Shown: positions 24,900 to 32,464 of the stretch, piece after piece
Layout: each line of letters opens with the position of its first letter
Position numbering within the stretch: the stretch's first letter is position 1
Source of the DNA: a virus
Length of the DNA: 34,504 nt
IMG/VR virus record: IMGVR_UViG_3300020179_000094
Span: 1-34,504 of that record
Direction: 5' to 3' (one strand)
Made by a program: the position numbers and the translations under genes
The notes under the pieces: model-generated
Told to the model about the DNA's origin: nothing
The model's input: the letters and a program-made list of their open reading frames with translations, nothing else
The model's database searches: none

Positions 24900-25304
24900 G
24901 TGCAAACATTTCTACCATATGCAGATTTTCAAAAGTCTGTAGAAGTATTAGACTATAAACGTCTTGGAAAGCAGCGTGTTGAAACATTGCAGATATTAAA
25001 TATACTTCTTGAACGTACCACAACAAAAGGTTGGCGTAATCATCCAGTGACACTAATGTGGACTGGCTATCAGTCAGCACTAAAGCTGTATCAGAACATA
25101 ACTATCCGTGAATGGATTAATCGTGGATATGAGAACAATATGGATTTTGAAGAAATAGAACCAGGAACTGTTGTAATGCCAGCTTGGTTTGGCAATGAAG
25201 AATTTCATAGATCACATAGATCAAATCTTCTTCGTAAAGATTATGCATACTACTCTCAATATTTTGATGAACCAGCAGATTTAGAGTATCATTGGCCAGT
25301 ATGA
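24900..25304 (+). CDS. MSMEG_6728-family / pyrimidine-dimer-glycosylase-like protein
   Basis: The 134-residue product starts at GTG 24900 immediately after the nuclease stop, with AAGGA at 24890-24894. The opening MQTFLPYADFQKSVEVLDYK, then RLGKQRVETLQIL, WRNHPVTLMWTGYQSALKLY and the closing LLRKDYAYYSQYF are the hallmarks of a family annotated as MSMEG_6728 or pyrimidine dimer DNA glycosylase (Pyr_excise), frequent in actinobacteria and their phages. If the repair function holds, it would excise UV dimers, useful for a virus exposed to sunlight. That activity is inherited from the family label and not shown by catalytic residues I can verify here. Confidence 0.75.
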   Translation: MQTFLPYADFQKSVEVLDYKRLGKQRVETLQILNILLERTTTKGWRNHPVTLMWTGYQSALKLYQNITIREWINRGYENNMDFEEIEPGTVVMPAWFGNEEFHRSHRSNLLRKDYAYYSQYFDEPADLEYHWPV

Positions 25305-25705
25305 CAATCACCGTTTATTTAGCTGGAGCTATGGACTATGTTGGCGATTACGCTAAGGTTTGGCGTAAATCAGCATCAGAAGCTTTACAGTTTTTGGGCT
25401 ACAAAGTATATGACCCAACTTGTATTCCAGAAGAACCAGGAGTAACTGAAAATGAAATTGTTCAAAAAAATATGTTTATGCAGAAAAAATCAGACTTAAT
25501 GCTGGTAGAATATCTACTAGAAGATAGAGCATACATAGGAACTGATTTTGAACTAACTTTGGCTAAATTAAATAATCAACCAAGTATAGTTATGTGCTCT
25601 AAACAAAATAAAGATCGACCATATATGAAATATATGGCCACAAAGCTTGCAGACAACCTGCAAGATGCGATAGAATATATCGCAATCAATTATCCATCAA
25701 ATTAA
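25301..25705 (+). CDS. Nucleoside 2-deoxyribosyltransferase-like protein
   Basis: This 134-residue product starts at ATG 25301, overlapping the previous stop as ATGA (the frame is open from 25292). It follows the NDT/MazG-free Rossmann-like pattern of Pfam Nuc_deoxyrib_tr: ITVYLAGAM strand and loop, WRKSASEALQFLGYKVYDP helix-strand, KKSDLMLVEYLLEDRAYIGT with the usual Asp, and DFELTLAKL carrying the conserved catalytic-type Glu after Gly-Thr. Enzymes of the family swap bases between deoxynucleosides or cleave the N-glycosidic bond of nucleotides. In a phage this could be salvage, or supply or removal of a modified base. Substrate not determinable from sequence. Confidence 0.72.
   Translation: MTITVYLAGAMDYVGDYAKVWRKSASEALQFLGYKVYDPTCIPEEPGVTENEIVQKNMFMQKKSDLMLVEYLLEDRAYIGTDFELTLAKLNNQPSIVMCSKQNKDRPYMKYMATKLADNLQDAIEYIAINYPSN
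25647..25676 (+). promoter_or_regulatory. Weak candidate promoter and inverted repeat before the 64-residue gene
   Basis: TTGCAG (25647-25652) and TAGAAT (25671-25676) are 18 bp apart, and a 7-bp inverted repeat, CTTGCAG/CTGCAAG with a 5-base loop (25646-25664), overlaps the -35. It lies in the coding region of the previous gene, so chance is a fair alternative. Confidence 0.2.
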
Positions 25706-25719
25706 CGAAAGGTAATACA

Positions 25720-25914
25720 ATGTCAGATAACAAGTTAAAGTATTTTACAGTAACAACAACAGCAATCGTCAAGGCCAACAATAAGACTGAGGCCCAGAAG
25801 CTTGCCATGTCGACTGGTCGTCGTCCAGTTGGCGTTACTGGAGAGGTAATCTTCAAGGACGTTGAGATCGAGCGCATCTCGGCTGTTGAGGCTCACGATC
25901 AGCTCGTCGGCTGA
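25720..25914 (+). CDS. Small protein with atypical GC-rich codons
   Basis: The gene encodes 64 residues, with GAAAGGTAA about six bases before the ATG. It is basic in the middle (KNNKTEAQKLAM, TGRRPVGVTG) and otherwise beta/helical, resembling a small single-domain fold (FTVTTTAIVKANNKTEAQKL). From about 25770 it uses C/G-ending codons (GAC, ATC, GAG, CTC, GGC), markedly unlike its AT-rich neighbours. This suggests strong expression or recent acquisition. A very stable terminator follows within 30 bp, so it probably forms the end of a transcript or a separately controlled gene. No family recognised. Confidence 0.65.
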   Translation: MSDNKLKYFTVTTTAIVKANNKTEAQKLAMSTGRRPVGVTGEVIFKDVEIERISAVEAHDQLVG

Positions 25915-25937
25915 GTAGTTCAGCAAACGTATTTGTT

Positions 25938-25976
25938 GCAGATTGAGGGGGATTGTCCCCCTCAATCTGCTTTTAA
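25938..25976 (+). terminator. Strong intrinsic (Rho-independent) terminator
   Basis: A 15-bp perfect stem (25938-25952 with 25956-25970) closed by a 3-base TTG loop is followed directly by TTTT. The GGGGG/CCCCC core makes it the most stable hairpin I see in the window. It lies 23 bp after the stop of the GC-rich small gene and should end transcription there, so the following genes would need read-through or their own promoter. Confidence 0.92.
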
Positions 25977-25990
25977 AGATTGGATATTTT

Positions 25991-26683
25991 ATGATTATAG
26001 CACAGATGATAGGTAGAAACGAGTCTGGTAGATTTCTTGAAAATGTCTTAAAAAGATTATCTTCACAAGTTGATAAAATTGTTTTCACAGATGACTGCTC
26101 AGATGATAATACTATGGAGATAGCTGCAAAATATGCAGAAGTCTTCCGAAGTCCTGAGCCTTTATTCAAGGTACATGAAGGTAAGTTAAGATCTTTTGCA
26201 TGGAGCAACTTAGAGCATTTTGCACATCTTGGTGATTGGATAGTGGCCATAGATTGCGACGAAATGCTACACCACACTCATAATTTATCAATAAGAAATG
26301 TTTTAGCTCAGTCGCCAAATGATGTTGTTAATGTTAGATTTTATCATATGTGGAACGATTCTCAATATCGAGTTGATAAACTGTGGGCACCTAACAATAG
26401 CTCAAGAATATTTAGATTTGCTGCTAATGGCGGATTTGCAGATAAGCAGCTTGCTTGCGGTTCGGAGCCTACATATGTAGTGGATTGGATTCGCCAAAGA
26501 AATTGGTGGCTTAACTCCGGTTTCATGATGCAGCACTTGGGCTATATTAGTGATTTAGATAAGCAAGATAAATATTCAAGATACTCAGAGATAGATGGTG
26601 GTAAGTTTCATAATATAAATCATATCAATTCAATATTAGACAAAAATCCAGTTTTAATTGACTGGGGTACATTTGGTATATGA
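25991..26683 (+). CDS. Glycosyltransferase family 2-like protein
   Basis: The gene encodes 230 residues from ATG 25991; the longer frame (from 25943) would run through the terminator stem, so it is not used. The N-terminal pattern IIAQMIGRNESGRFLENVL, then KIVFTDDCSDDNTMEIA and DWIVAIDCDEML, is that of GT-A enzymes of family 2, with DCDE at the metal-binding DxD position. The remainder contains many Trp and aromatic residues (RIFRFAANGG, VDWIRQRNWWLNSGFMM) and a His-rich end. The ribosome binding site is weak (GATTGG). The acceptor is unknown. It pairs with the next gene, 12 bp away, and the earlier glycosyltransferase 3 kb upstream. Confidence 0.78.
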   Translation: MIIAQMIGRNESGRFLENVLKRLSSQVDKIVFTDDCSDDNTMEIAAKYAEVFRSPEPLFKVHEGKLRSFAWSNLEHFAHLGDWIVAIDCDEMLHHTHNLSIRNVLAQSPNDVVNVRFYHMWNDSQYRVDKLWAPNNSSRIFRFAANGGFADKQLACGSEPTYVVDWIRQRNWWLNSGFMMQHLGYISDLDKQDKYSRYSEIDGGKFHNINHINSILDKNPVLIDWGTFGI

Positions 26684-26695
26684 TAAGGAGAAAAA

Positions 26696-27337
26696 ATGAC
26701 TTGCCTTAATCCCGCTGAATCAATTAAAAATATTACACTAGCACTTGAAAAGAATAAAAAATTTTCCTATATTAATGTCACAAAGTCGGCAATTATTGCT
26801 TTAAGTAAAAACTCTGATAATTGTTTTCCTTCACATTTTGCAAAAAATGTAGTAGCTTCATTGAAAAACAATGATCCGATGATGATGAAAGCTATATCTC
26901 ATTCTCTAGTTTCTGACATAGAAGATGGCAAGCACTATAAAATAGGCTTACACAAAAATGCAACCTATTATTATTCTAATATTTTTGAATATTATTACAT
27001 GAACCATAAAGATGTATATAGTTCAACTGTTAATTATTATTTAAAGAATTCTTCAAGCGTTGTTATCACTTTTCATGACAAAAAGCTAATACAAAAGCAT
27101 TTTGGAAACAATGCTCATATAATTAATGTTGCGTATACTAATTATTATGAAAAATTAGACAATATATATGCTCAACTAACGGAATTCCAGGGTGGAGTAG
27201 ACTATTGCATAATGGATTGCGGTGTGCTTGGGTTGGCCTTAGCTTCTAAAATATGGGACAACTTAGATATGTCAGTATTAGATTTTGGGAAAACATTAAG
27301 TTTGAGCAAGGTCTCTTCAGCAGCAACTATTACATGA
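26696..27337 (+). CDS. Putative GT-D-type glycosyltransferase
   Basis: This 213-residue product has a strong AAGGAG six bases before the ATG. The C-terminal part, GVDYCIMDCGVLGLALASKI followed by MSVLDFGKTLSLSK, resembles the GT-D (DUF1792-like) fold in which a strand ending in acidic residues precedes a Gly-rich helix and a final D-x-G strand. The N-terminal half (FAKNVVASLKNNDPMMMKAI, then HYKIGLHKNATYYYSN) is consistent with that fold but not diagnostic. It would act on an acceptor already carrying sugar, together with the GT2 gene upstream. The family is a moderate-confidence call. Confidence 0.55.
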   Translation: MTCLNPAESIKNITLALEKNKKFSYINVTKSAIIALSKNSDNCFPSHFAKNVVASLKNNDPMMMKAISHSLVSDIEDGKHYKIGLHKNATYYYSNIFEYYYMNHKDVYSSTVNYYLKNSSSVVITFHDKKLIQKHFGNNAHIINVAYTNYYEKLDNIYAQLTEFQGGVDYCIMDCGVLGLALASKIWDNLDMSVLDFGKTLSLSKVSSAATIT

Positions 27338-27990
27338 ATAGGCAACATAAAAAAATAGAAGAAGATGACATAAATTTTCTTACCGATCTTCTTTTTGACA
27401 CATCACTTTCTGTCAGAGAAATTGCTAGACAATTAGATGTACCTGTATCTGAGGTTAATAAGAAGATAAATTATCTTGGCTTATCATGGCTAAAAAACTC
27501 TAGAAAAAAAATGTCTAGAGGACAAATGGCTTTAACAATGATAATGAAAAAACTTCTTCCTGGTGAAGAGATTATTAATGAGCATCATATAGGAGACAAG
27601 TTAAAGTTTGACGTGTTTTGCCCTAAATACAAGATCGCAGCAGAGTATCATGGCCGACAGCATTTCTATTATACTAGTAGATTTTTTGAATCAAAATATG
27701 AGTTTGAACAAGCTCAAAAAAGAGATGATAAAAAAACACAGTACTGTATAGATAATGGAATAGCTTTGATTGTTTTTAGATATAACGATCTACTAACAGA
27801 ACAAGCGGTATATGATAGAATGTTAACAGCAATAAGGGAGACCGATTTTGTTCCAAAGTCCACTAATAAAAAATCCATAAGCTCTAATCCAGCATATCAG
27901 GAAGCTAAAAAGAAAAACTCTGAGTACAAAAAAAAATTGTACAAAAAAATAAAAGGTTCTAAAATTGATGGTCGTAGAAGAAGTATCTGA
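27334..27990 (+). CDS. HTH plus PD-(D/E)XK-type endonuclease
   Basis: The 218-residue protein starts at ATG 27334, overlapping the previous stop as ATGA (the frame is open from 27253 inside that gene). Residues 25-50 (LSVREIARQLDVPVSEVNKK) form a helix-turn-helix. Residues 80-150 fit the Vsr/DUF2726-like nuclease fold: E83, D93 in KLKFDVFCPK, E104 in IAAEYHGRQHFY, then RDDKKTQYC and ALIVFRY. The C terminus is strongly basic (KKKNSEYKKKLYKKIKG), suited to DNA binding. It overlaps the helicase gene by 23 bp. It could be a recombination or homing-type endonuclease in the replication module; which one cannot be told from this sequence. Confidence 0.72.
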   Translation: MNRQHKKIEEDDINFLTDLLFDTSLSVREIARQLDVPVSEVNKKINYLGLSWLKNSRKKMSRGQMALTMIMKKLLPGEEIINEHHIGDKLKFDVFCPKYKIAAEYHGRQHFYYTSRFFESKYEFEQAQKRDDKKTQYCIDNGIALIVFRYNDLLTEQAVYDRMLTAIRETDFVPKSTNKKSISSNPAYQEAKKKNSEYKKKLYKKIKGSKIDGRRRSI

Positions 27991-29428
27991 CTTAGAAAGT
28001 TCTCCGATAGAGTACCACGCATTTGCTTTATGCCTAAAGCAACCAGGTGCCGTAAAATTCTTCAATGATAATTTGCCCAGTAATATAGTTGGAATTATTC
28101 ATGGAGAAAAAGGTGTTCATGAGTTCTATGAAGCACTACTTAGCTTCTATCGTGCTACGGCACTTGATGTAGTGGATCCTGTAGCGCTTAAAGTTTGGCT
28201 ACAATCTGAAACAGATATTTATAACGCTCTAGGTGGGGATACTGGTTTAGCAATAATGCTAGACTATGTACTGGGCATACATGTTGGCAGTAAAGAATCT
28301 GTTTTAGAGCTTATTAAACACAAGGCCAATAAGCGTAAGCAGATAAATTATCTTCAAGAGCTTCAAATATTAATTAATAAAAAAGGTCTTAAATCAGAAG
28401 AGGATACCTCTAGAATATCTGAGTTAACTTTAAAGATCAAAGATCTAGAAAATTCTATAAAATATAATCCATTTGATAAGCTTACAACAGCTTCGGATAT
28501 TATGTCTAGAGCCGATAATCTACTAGATATACCTAGCTTTATGCCTACGCAGTTTAGGGCTCTGAATAGAGCTATGGGTTATACCGAAGATGGGGGGTTC
28601 TTTAAGGGGGCTGTGCATGCGGTCATTGCACCATCCGGTAAAGGTAAGAGTACTTTCGCAAAATGTTTAGCTAATCATTGGCTAGATACTGGTTACAGAG
28701 TTTTGTATGTCAATTTTGAGGAAGCTGTTGGTCACTGGGAAAGAATATTAATGACTCAAGTAATAGGTAAAAATGTTTATTCTGAGTCAGAAAAGTGGTC
28801 GCAAAAAGAAAAGATAGATTATATATCCATTTTTAAATCTAGATTAGAAAAGTGGGGTGACCGCCTTATGGTTAGGCATGATCCTGATACTCCATATTTT
28901 GAGGATCTAGAGTTTTGGCTTAGGGACCTAATAGGTCACGCTGACAAAATCCCCGATGTTTTAATAATTGACACTATACAGTCCATGTTCACTAGGGGTA
29001 ACGGCAAAGGTAAGCCTCGTTGGGGTGAGTTTGAGGAAATGATGGTCAGATTGGAAAAGCTAGCCAGAGACATGAATTGTGTTTTAATAATCACCGCACA
29101 AGAAAATGCTAATAGGATGAAGGAAAGAAGAGAGGTAGTTCAGCAGTCAGATACGGGTGGATCCTTAGCTATTCAGCAAAAATGTGCAGTTACTATCTTT
29201 ATTACAGAAAAACGTTTAGCAACTCATGATGAAACTGAGGACGAAAATATTATGCAGTTGCAAATTCCAAAAAATAGAATAACTGGTTCTGCATTTCTTT
29301 ATGATCCTCCACTAGTTCGCTATAATGATGAAAAGAAAATATATGAAGATTACGAAGTTGTAAATGAGACTTCTTATACTGAAAATACCAGTTTACAAGA
29401 CCTACTTAATGGAGAAGGATTTGATTGA
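27968..29428 (+). CDS. dnaB: DnaB-like replicative helicase
   Basis: The protein has 486 residues from ATG 27968 (a TTG three bases earlier is an alternative). The N-terminal 120 residues are helical, like the DnaB N-domain. The RecA-like C-terminal domain carries Walker A APSGKGKST at about residue 221, a FEEAVG motif (equivalent to the H1a glutamate), Walker B VLIIDTIQSM, and ITAQENANRMKERR with the arginine-bearing QQSDTGGSLAIQQKCAV loop. This enzyme unwinds DNA ahead of the fork as a hexamer and recruits the primase. Downstream, in the same operon, lie primase and DNA polymerase III alpha genes. It overlaps both flanking genes. Confidence 0.92.
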   Translation: MVVEEVSDLESSPIEYHAFALCLKQPGAVKFFNDNLPSNIVGIIHGEKGVHEFYEALLSFYRATALDVVDPVALKVWLQSETDIYNALGGDTGLAIMLDYVLGIHVGSKESVLELIKHKANKRKQINYLQELQILINKKGLKSEEDTSRISELTLKIKDLENSIKYNPFDKLTTASDIMSRADNLLDIPSFMPTQFRALNRAMGYTEDGGFFKGAVHAVIAPSGKGKSTFAKCLANHWLDTGYRVLYVNFEEAVGHWERILMTQVIGKNVYSESEKWSQKEKIDYISIFKSRLEKWGDRLMVRHDPDTPYFEDLEFWLRDLIGHADKIPDVLIIDTIQSMFTRGNGKGKPRWGEFEEMMVRLEKLARDMNCVLIITAQENANRMKERREVVQQSDTGGSLAIQQKCAVTIFITEKRLATHDETEDENIMQLQIPKNRITGSAFLYDPPLVRYNDEKKIYEDYEVVNETSYTENTSLQDLLNGEGFD

Positions 29429-30219
29429 TGATAGACTTAAGTGCTGATTCAATAAAAGACTTTCAAACGTGTGAAAGATTATACGATTATAGATACTTAG
29501 AAAAACTTCCTGAAACAATCTATTCTCGTGATTTAAACACTTTAAAGTTTGAAAATAGTTTAAAGAGTATTATAAATTTTTTTTGGTTTAAGAAACAGGC
29601 TGGCATTACTCCGTCATACGCTTCGCTTTTAAATAGGTGGGAAAAAATATGGTTTCCCAAAGATACAACTCACTATGATTTAACCATAGAACAACACGAA
29701 AGTGCATACGGTAATACGTCTAGCTTGACAGCTCACGCTGCAAACATATTGCTGAATTTTCATGAAACTTATAATGAGTTAAATGCAATTCCTTTATCTA
29801 TTGCAGATGAATATATTGTCTCCATAGATAAGTCAGTTAGGATACATGATAAGTTTGATTTAATATATAGATACGCTGGCGAAAATTATGTTGTTAAATT
29901 TATTTTTAATTATAAGAATAGTTACAGACAAATGTATCAAATTGATTTTTCTTCAATGTATTTAGCCTTCAAAAATCTGCATCCAGGTAAAATTTCTTCA
30001 ACAAAATTTGGTTATGTTGATTTAATGTCGAATAACTTAAATTTCAATGAATATCAAATAACCGAACAAGATGTAGAAGCAATAAATTACTGGTGTGCTA
30101 CAATAGAGGGCAAAGACGTGTTTGTGCCTAGGCGAGGTTTAACATATTATTGCAAAAGATGCCCATTTGATACGCCATGTTCTAAATGGTCTTTTGCAAT
30201 TCAAGCAAAGGTAAAGTGA
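29428..30219 (+). CDS. RecB/Cas4-like PD-(D/E)XK fold protein, degenerate active site
   Basis: The gene encodes 263 residues from ATG 29428 (TTG 29425 is also possible), after GGAGAAGG at 29411. The opening LSADSIKDFQTCERLYDYRY is the signature first helix of Cas4/RecB-like nucleases, and the C terminus has YYCKRCPFDTPCSKW, the cysteine cluster that with an upstream Cys can hold an iron-sulfur site. The first metal Asp may be in IHDKFDLIYRY. The strand that normally reads v-D-x-K is VVKFIFNYKNSY here, so the D/E-x-K pair appears lost. It may be a non-catalytic partner (as some AddB-like proteins are) or misaligned by me. It lies directly after the helicase gene. Confidence 0.7.
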   Translation: MIDLSADSIKDFQTCERLYDYRYLEKLPETIYSRDLNTLKFENSLKSIINFFWFKKQAGITPSYASLLNRWEKIWFPKDTTHYDLTIEQHESAYGNTSSLTAHAANILLNFHETYNELNAIPLSIADEYIVSIDKSVRIHDKFDLIYRYAGENYVVKFIFNYKNSYRQMYQIDFSSMYLAFKNLHPGKISSTKFGYVDLMSNNLNFNEYQITEQDVEAINYWCATIEGKDVFVPRRGLTYYCKRCPFDTPCSKWSFAIQAKVK

Positions 30220-30229
30220 GTATTATATT

Positions 30230-30907
30230 ATGGCTAAAAATTTCTTGGACGAAATCCTTAAAGAAGATAAAAAAAGTTTTTTTGAGACAGAGAACGACGT
30301 TCTTAGTCAGTTGTTAGACGAAATAAATCTAATCACAGATGATTCTATAGTATCTTTTGTTAGATCTGTTTTACTAAAGGCTCAAATATTTTGGGATATT
30401 CCATCTAGCTTTTCTGATAAATATCATCCCGGGGATGAGCATGGTGTGGGTGGCAATGTTTTGCATACCAAAAGAGTTGTTAGAGTGGCAACAATTTTAG
30501 CAGATTCGTATTGTTTATCTGATGATGAAAGAAATATAATTTTAGCTGCTTGCCTGCTTCATGATATCACCAAGGGTATAGCTGACGTCAATGATGACTC
30601 CTGTTTCCACTATGACCCTATGCATCCATATACGGTGGCTACTTTTGTGCAGAATTGTCAACTATATGATAAAGAACATGGGAATGATTCTCAGTCAACA
30701 AGCTTATTTGTATCAGAGGAATCAATACAATCTATATTGAGATTAATTAGGTGTCATCTTGGACCATGGTCTCCAGTTCCAGAAACTTATCCTATCACCT
30801 ATTTAGACTACATTGTTCATATTGCCGATAGTGTTGCTAGTAAAATTCATACAGTTATAGAAGATAGTGAGCTTATCAATGAAAAATGGCGAAAGCAAGC
30901 TGAATAA
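30230..30907 (+). CDS. HD-domain phosphohydrolase
   Basis: The protein has 225 residues. H79 in GGNVLHTKRVV, then LLHDITKG (H111-D112), H132 and a final Asp in DYIVHIADSVASK make the H...HD...H...D metal site of HD hydrolases. The family acts on nucleotides (dNTP triphosphohydrolases, 5'-nucleotidases such as YfbR) or cyclic dinucleotides; the substrate cannot be assigned here. Spaced between helicase/nuclease and primase genes, it could tune dNTP pools for replication or hydrolyse signalling nucleotides used in host defence. The latter is speculation. It overlaps the next small ORF by 29 bp. Confidence 0.82.
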   Translation: MAKNFLDEILKEDKKSFFETENDVLSQLLDEINLITDDSIVSFVRSVLLKAQIFWDIPSSFSDKYHPGDEHGVGGNVLHTKRVVRVATILADSYCLSDDERNIILAACLLHDITKGIADVNDDSCFHYDPMHPYTVATFVQNCQLYDKEHGNDSQSTSLFVSEESIQSILRLIRCHLGPWSPVPETYPITYLDYIVHIADSVASKIHTVIEDSELINEKWRKQAE

Positions 30908-31061
30908 ACAGCAGCGTATTATAAATAGAGCATTTATTCTTAACAATCTAGATGATATAATTAAAGAATCTATTTATTATAGAGCCAATGCGGACTCTTT
31001 GTCTGAGCAATCTGTCGCAAAAATTCATATTTATAATGACACTAAGGTGAAGATATTATGA
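30879..31061 (+). CDS. Small basic protein of the replication module
   Basis: This 60-residue ORF starts at ATG 30879 (GTGAG lies seven bases upstream); a GTG at 30867 is an alternative. The N terminus is basic (KNGESKLNKQQRIINRAF), the rest helical. It overlaps the HD gene by 29 bp and the primase start by four (ATGA). Function unknown; the tight overlaps support it as real. Confidence 0.55.
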   Translation: MKNGESKLNKQQRIINRAFILNNLDDIIKESIYYRANADSLSEQSVAKIHIYNDTKVKIL

Positions 31062-32254
31062 AAATGCCGGCGGATCAATCTAGGTATATTTCCAATTGGA
31101 AATATTTTGAGATAGCCAAGTATATAAAGAATCTAGATAGAGTTATTAGAATAAAAAATAATGATGCGCCAGTGCTGATTACTGACGCTGAGTTAACTAA
31201 TTTTATTAAACAGAATAATAATACCGGTTTATATACTTCAGTGTGGAGATATAACGAAACTAATTTAGATTCTGCAACTAGACTATCATCTCTTTACTTT
31301 GATATTGACAATAAAGATCAAGAGCAATCTTTGCACGATTGCATACAGTTGTATGATTATCTTTGCAACTTCGTTCCTGGGGATTCTGTAATAGTTTATT
31401 TTACTGGCAAGAAGGGGTTTCATGTTGAGTGTGAAGCTATTGCTTTGGGGATTAATCCTTCAAATAACCTACCAAATATATTTAGATTTATAGCAGAAAG
31501 CGTGAAATCAAAATTAAATATACAGTCTTTAGATTTTAGTGTATACGACGCTAGAAGAATGTGGAGACTTCCTGGGAGTATACATCAAGATACGGGACTG
31601 TACAAGAATACCATAAGCGAGCAAATCTTAAGATCTGGAATGCAAGCTATATTAAGACATTGCTCATCGCCAGCGGATAATACTGTACAAGAACAAACAT
31701 TTAATGCTAAAGCGAATGAATGGTTTAGAAGTTTTACATATGAATTAGAAATACAAAAAGAAAAATCTAAAGATTTTATTGGATATTTTAATAAATATGG
31801 ATCTTCTAATTTAAAATCTTTTCAGGAATCAGAAAAACAATTTACTGCAAAGCGTCTCATGGAGAACTGTGTGGCAGTAAAAAGATTATGGCAGCAAGCT
31901 ATAGATAAAAAATGCCTAGAGCATGAAGCAAGATTGTTTTTATGCTCTATCCTGACATACAATAATGAGTCTATAATGTTTTTGCATAGTATATTAAGTA
32001 ATTGCGACGATTACAATATAGATAAGACTAATAGCCATATTAATGATTGGATTAAGAGAAGACAGTTGGGAATTGGCGGAAGACCGTATACGTGCGAAAG
32101 AGCAAATGCCGTTGGCGTTGGTTGTGGTGAATGTTCTTTGGAAAAAAGAAATAAATGGGTAAAAATTGGAAATAAATATGTTGAAACGCAAGATCAGTCT
32201 TCTCCATCGCCAATTAGGTTTGCCTACAAAAACATTAGAAAAGGGGGTGAATAG
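31058..32254 (+). CDS. Archaeo-eukaryotic-type primase with PriL-like C-terminal cysteine domain
   Basis: The product has 398 residues. The AEP catalytic core shows D82 and D84 in LSSLYFDIDNKD, then YFTGKKGFHVECE (equivalent to the S-G-x-G-x-H nucleotide-binding motif, with H122), and the third Asp D164 ahead of RRMWRLPGSIHQDTGLYK. From residue 270, NCVAVKRLWQQAIDKK, HEARLFLCSIL, IDKTNSHINDW and TCERANAVGVGCGECS supply four Cys (C271, C346, C356, C359). This resembles the order in the iron-sulfur domain of the primase large subunit PriL. The protein would synthesise RNA primers at the replication fork, working with the upstream helicase and downstream polymerase. The primase call is strong; the PriL-like domain is from pattern recognition. 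Confidence 0.85.
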   Translation: MKMPADQSRYISNWKYFEIAKYIKNLDRVIRIKNNDAPVLITDAELTNFIKQNNNTGLYTSVWRYNETNLDSATRLSSLYFDIDNKDQEQSLHDCIQLYDYLCNFVPGDSVIVYFTGKKGFHVECEAIALGINPSNNLPNIFRFIAESVKSKLNIQSLDFSVYDARRMWRLPGSIHQDTGLYKNTISEQILRSGMQAILRHCSSPADNTVQEQTFNAKANEWFRSFTYELEIQKEKSKDFIGYFNKYGSSNLKSFQESEKQFTAKRLMENCVAVKRLWQQAIDKKCLEHEARLFLCSILTYNNESIMFLHSILSNCDDYNIDKTNSHINDWIKRRQLGIGGRPYTCERANAVGVGCGECSLEKRNKWVKIGNKYVETQDQSSPSPIRFAYKNIRKGGE

Positions 32255-32257
32255 TTC

Positions 32258-32464
32258 GTGAACGGCATAAAAAACCCAGATGATGTTGTAGCAGTTTGCT
32301 CCGAGTGTCACTCAGATCAACCGGATATTTATATGTACAAGAACCCTTTTGCCCAAGAGGGTAAGCCAGTCCCATGCAAGTATTGTGGTGGAGTGGTAAT
32401 AATTACATACAGGGAAATAAGAGATCAGTCTTTAGATGACTCAAATAAAGGCAGAGGAATTTAA
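32258..32464 (+). CDS. Zinc-ribbon miniprotein
   Basis: The 68-residue product starts at GTG 32258 with GGGGGTGA at 32241-32248. VCSECHSDQ and PCKYCGGVV supply a C-x2-C ... C-x2-C set with about 24 intervening residues, a zinc ribbon typical of small DNA- or protein-binding factors. Placed between primase and polymerase genes, and overlapping the polymerase start by one base, it may be a replication accessory or a regulator. No named family recognised. Confidence 0.65.
   Translation: MNGIKNPDDVVAVCSECHSDQPDIYMYKNPFAQEGKPVPCKYCGGVVIITYREIRDQSLDDSNKGRGI

Noticed and set aside
24724-25080. Antisense ORF of 118 codons over the nuclease and MSMEG_6728-like genes
   Set aside because: Shadow of two recognised genes, wrong strand.
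25735-26277. Long antisense ORF of 180 codons
   Set aside because: It runs across the strong terminator and opposite two well-supported + strand genes, has no ribosome binding site, and its sequence looks like a mirror of real codons. No other gene in the window is on the minus strand.
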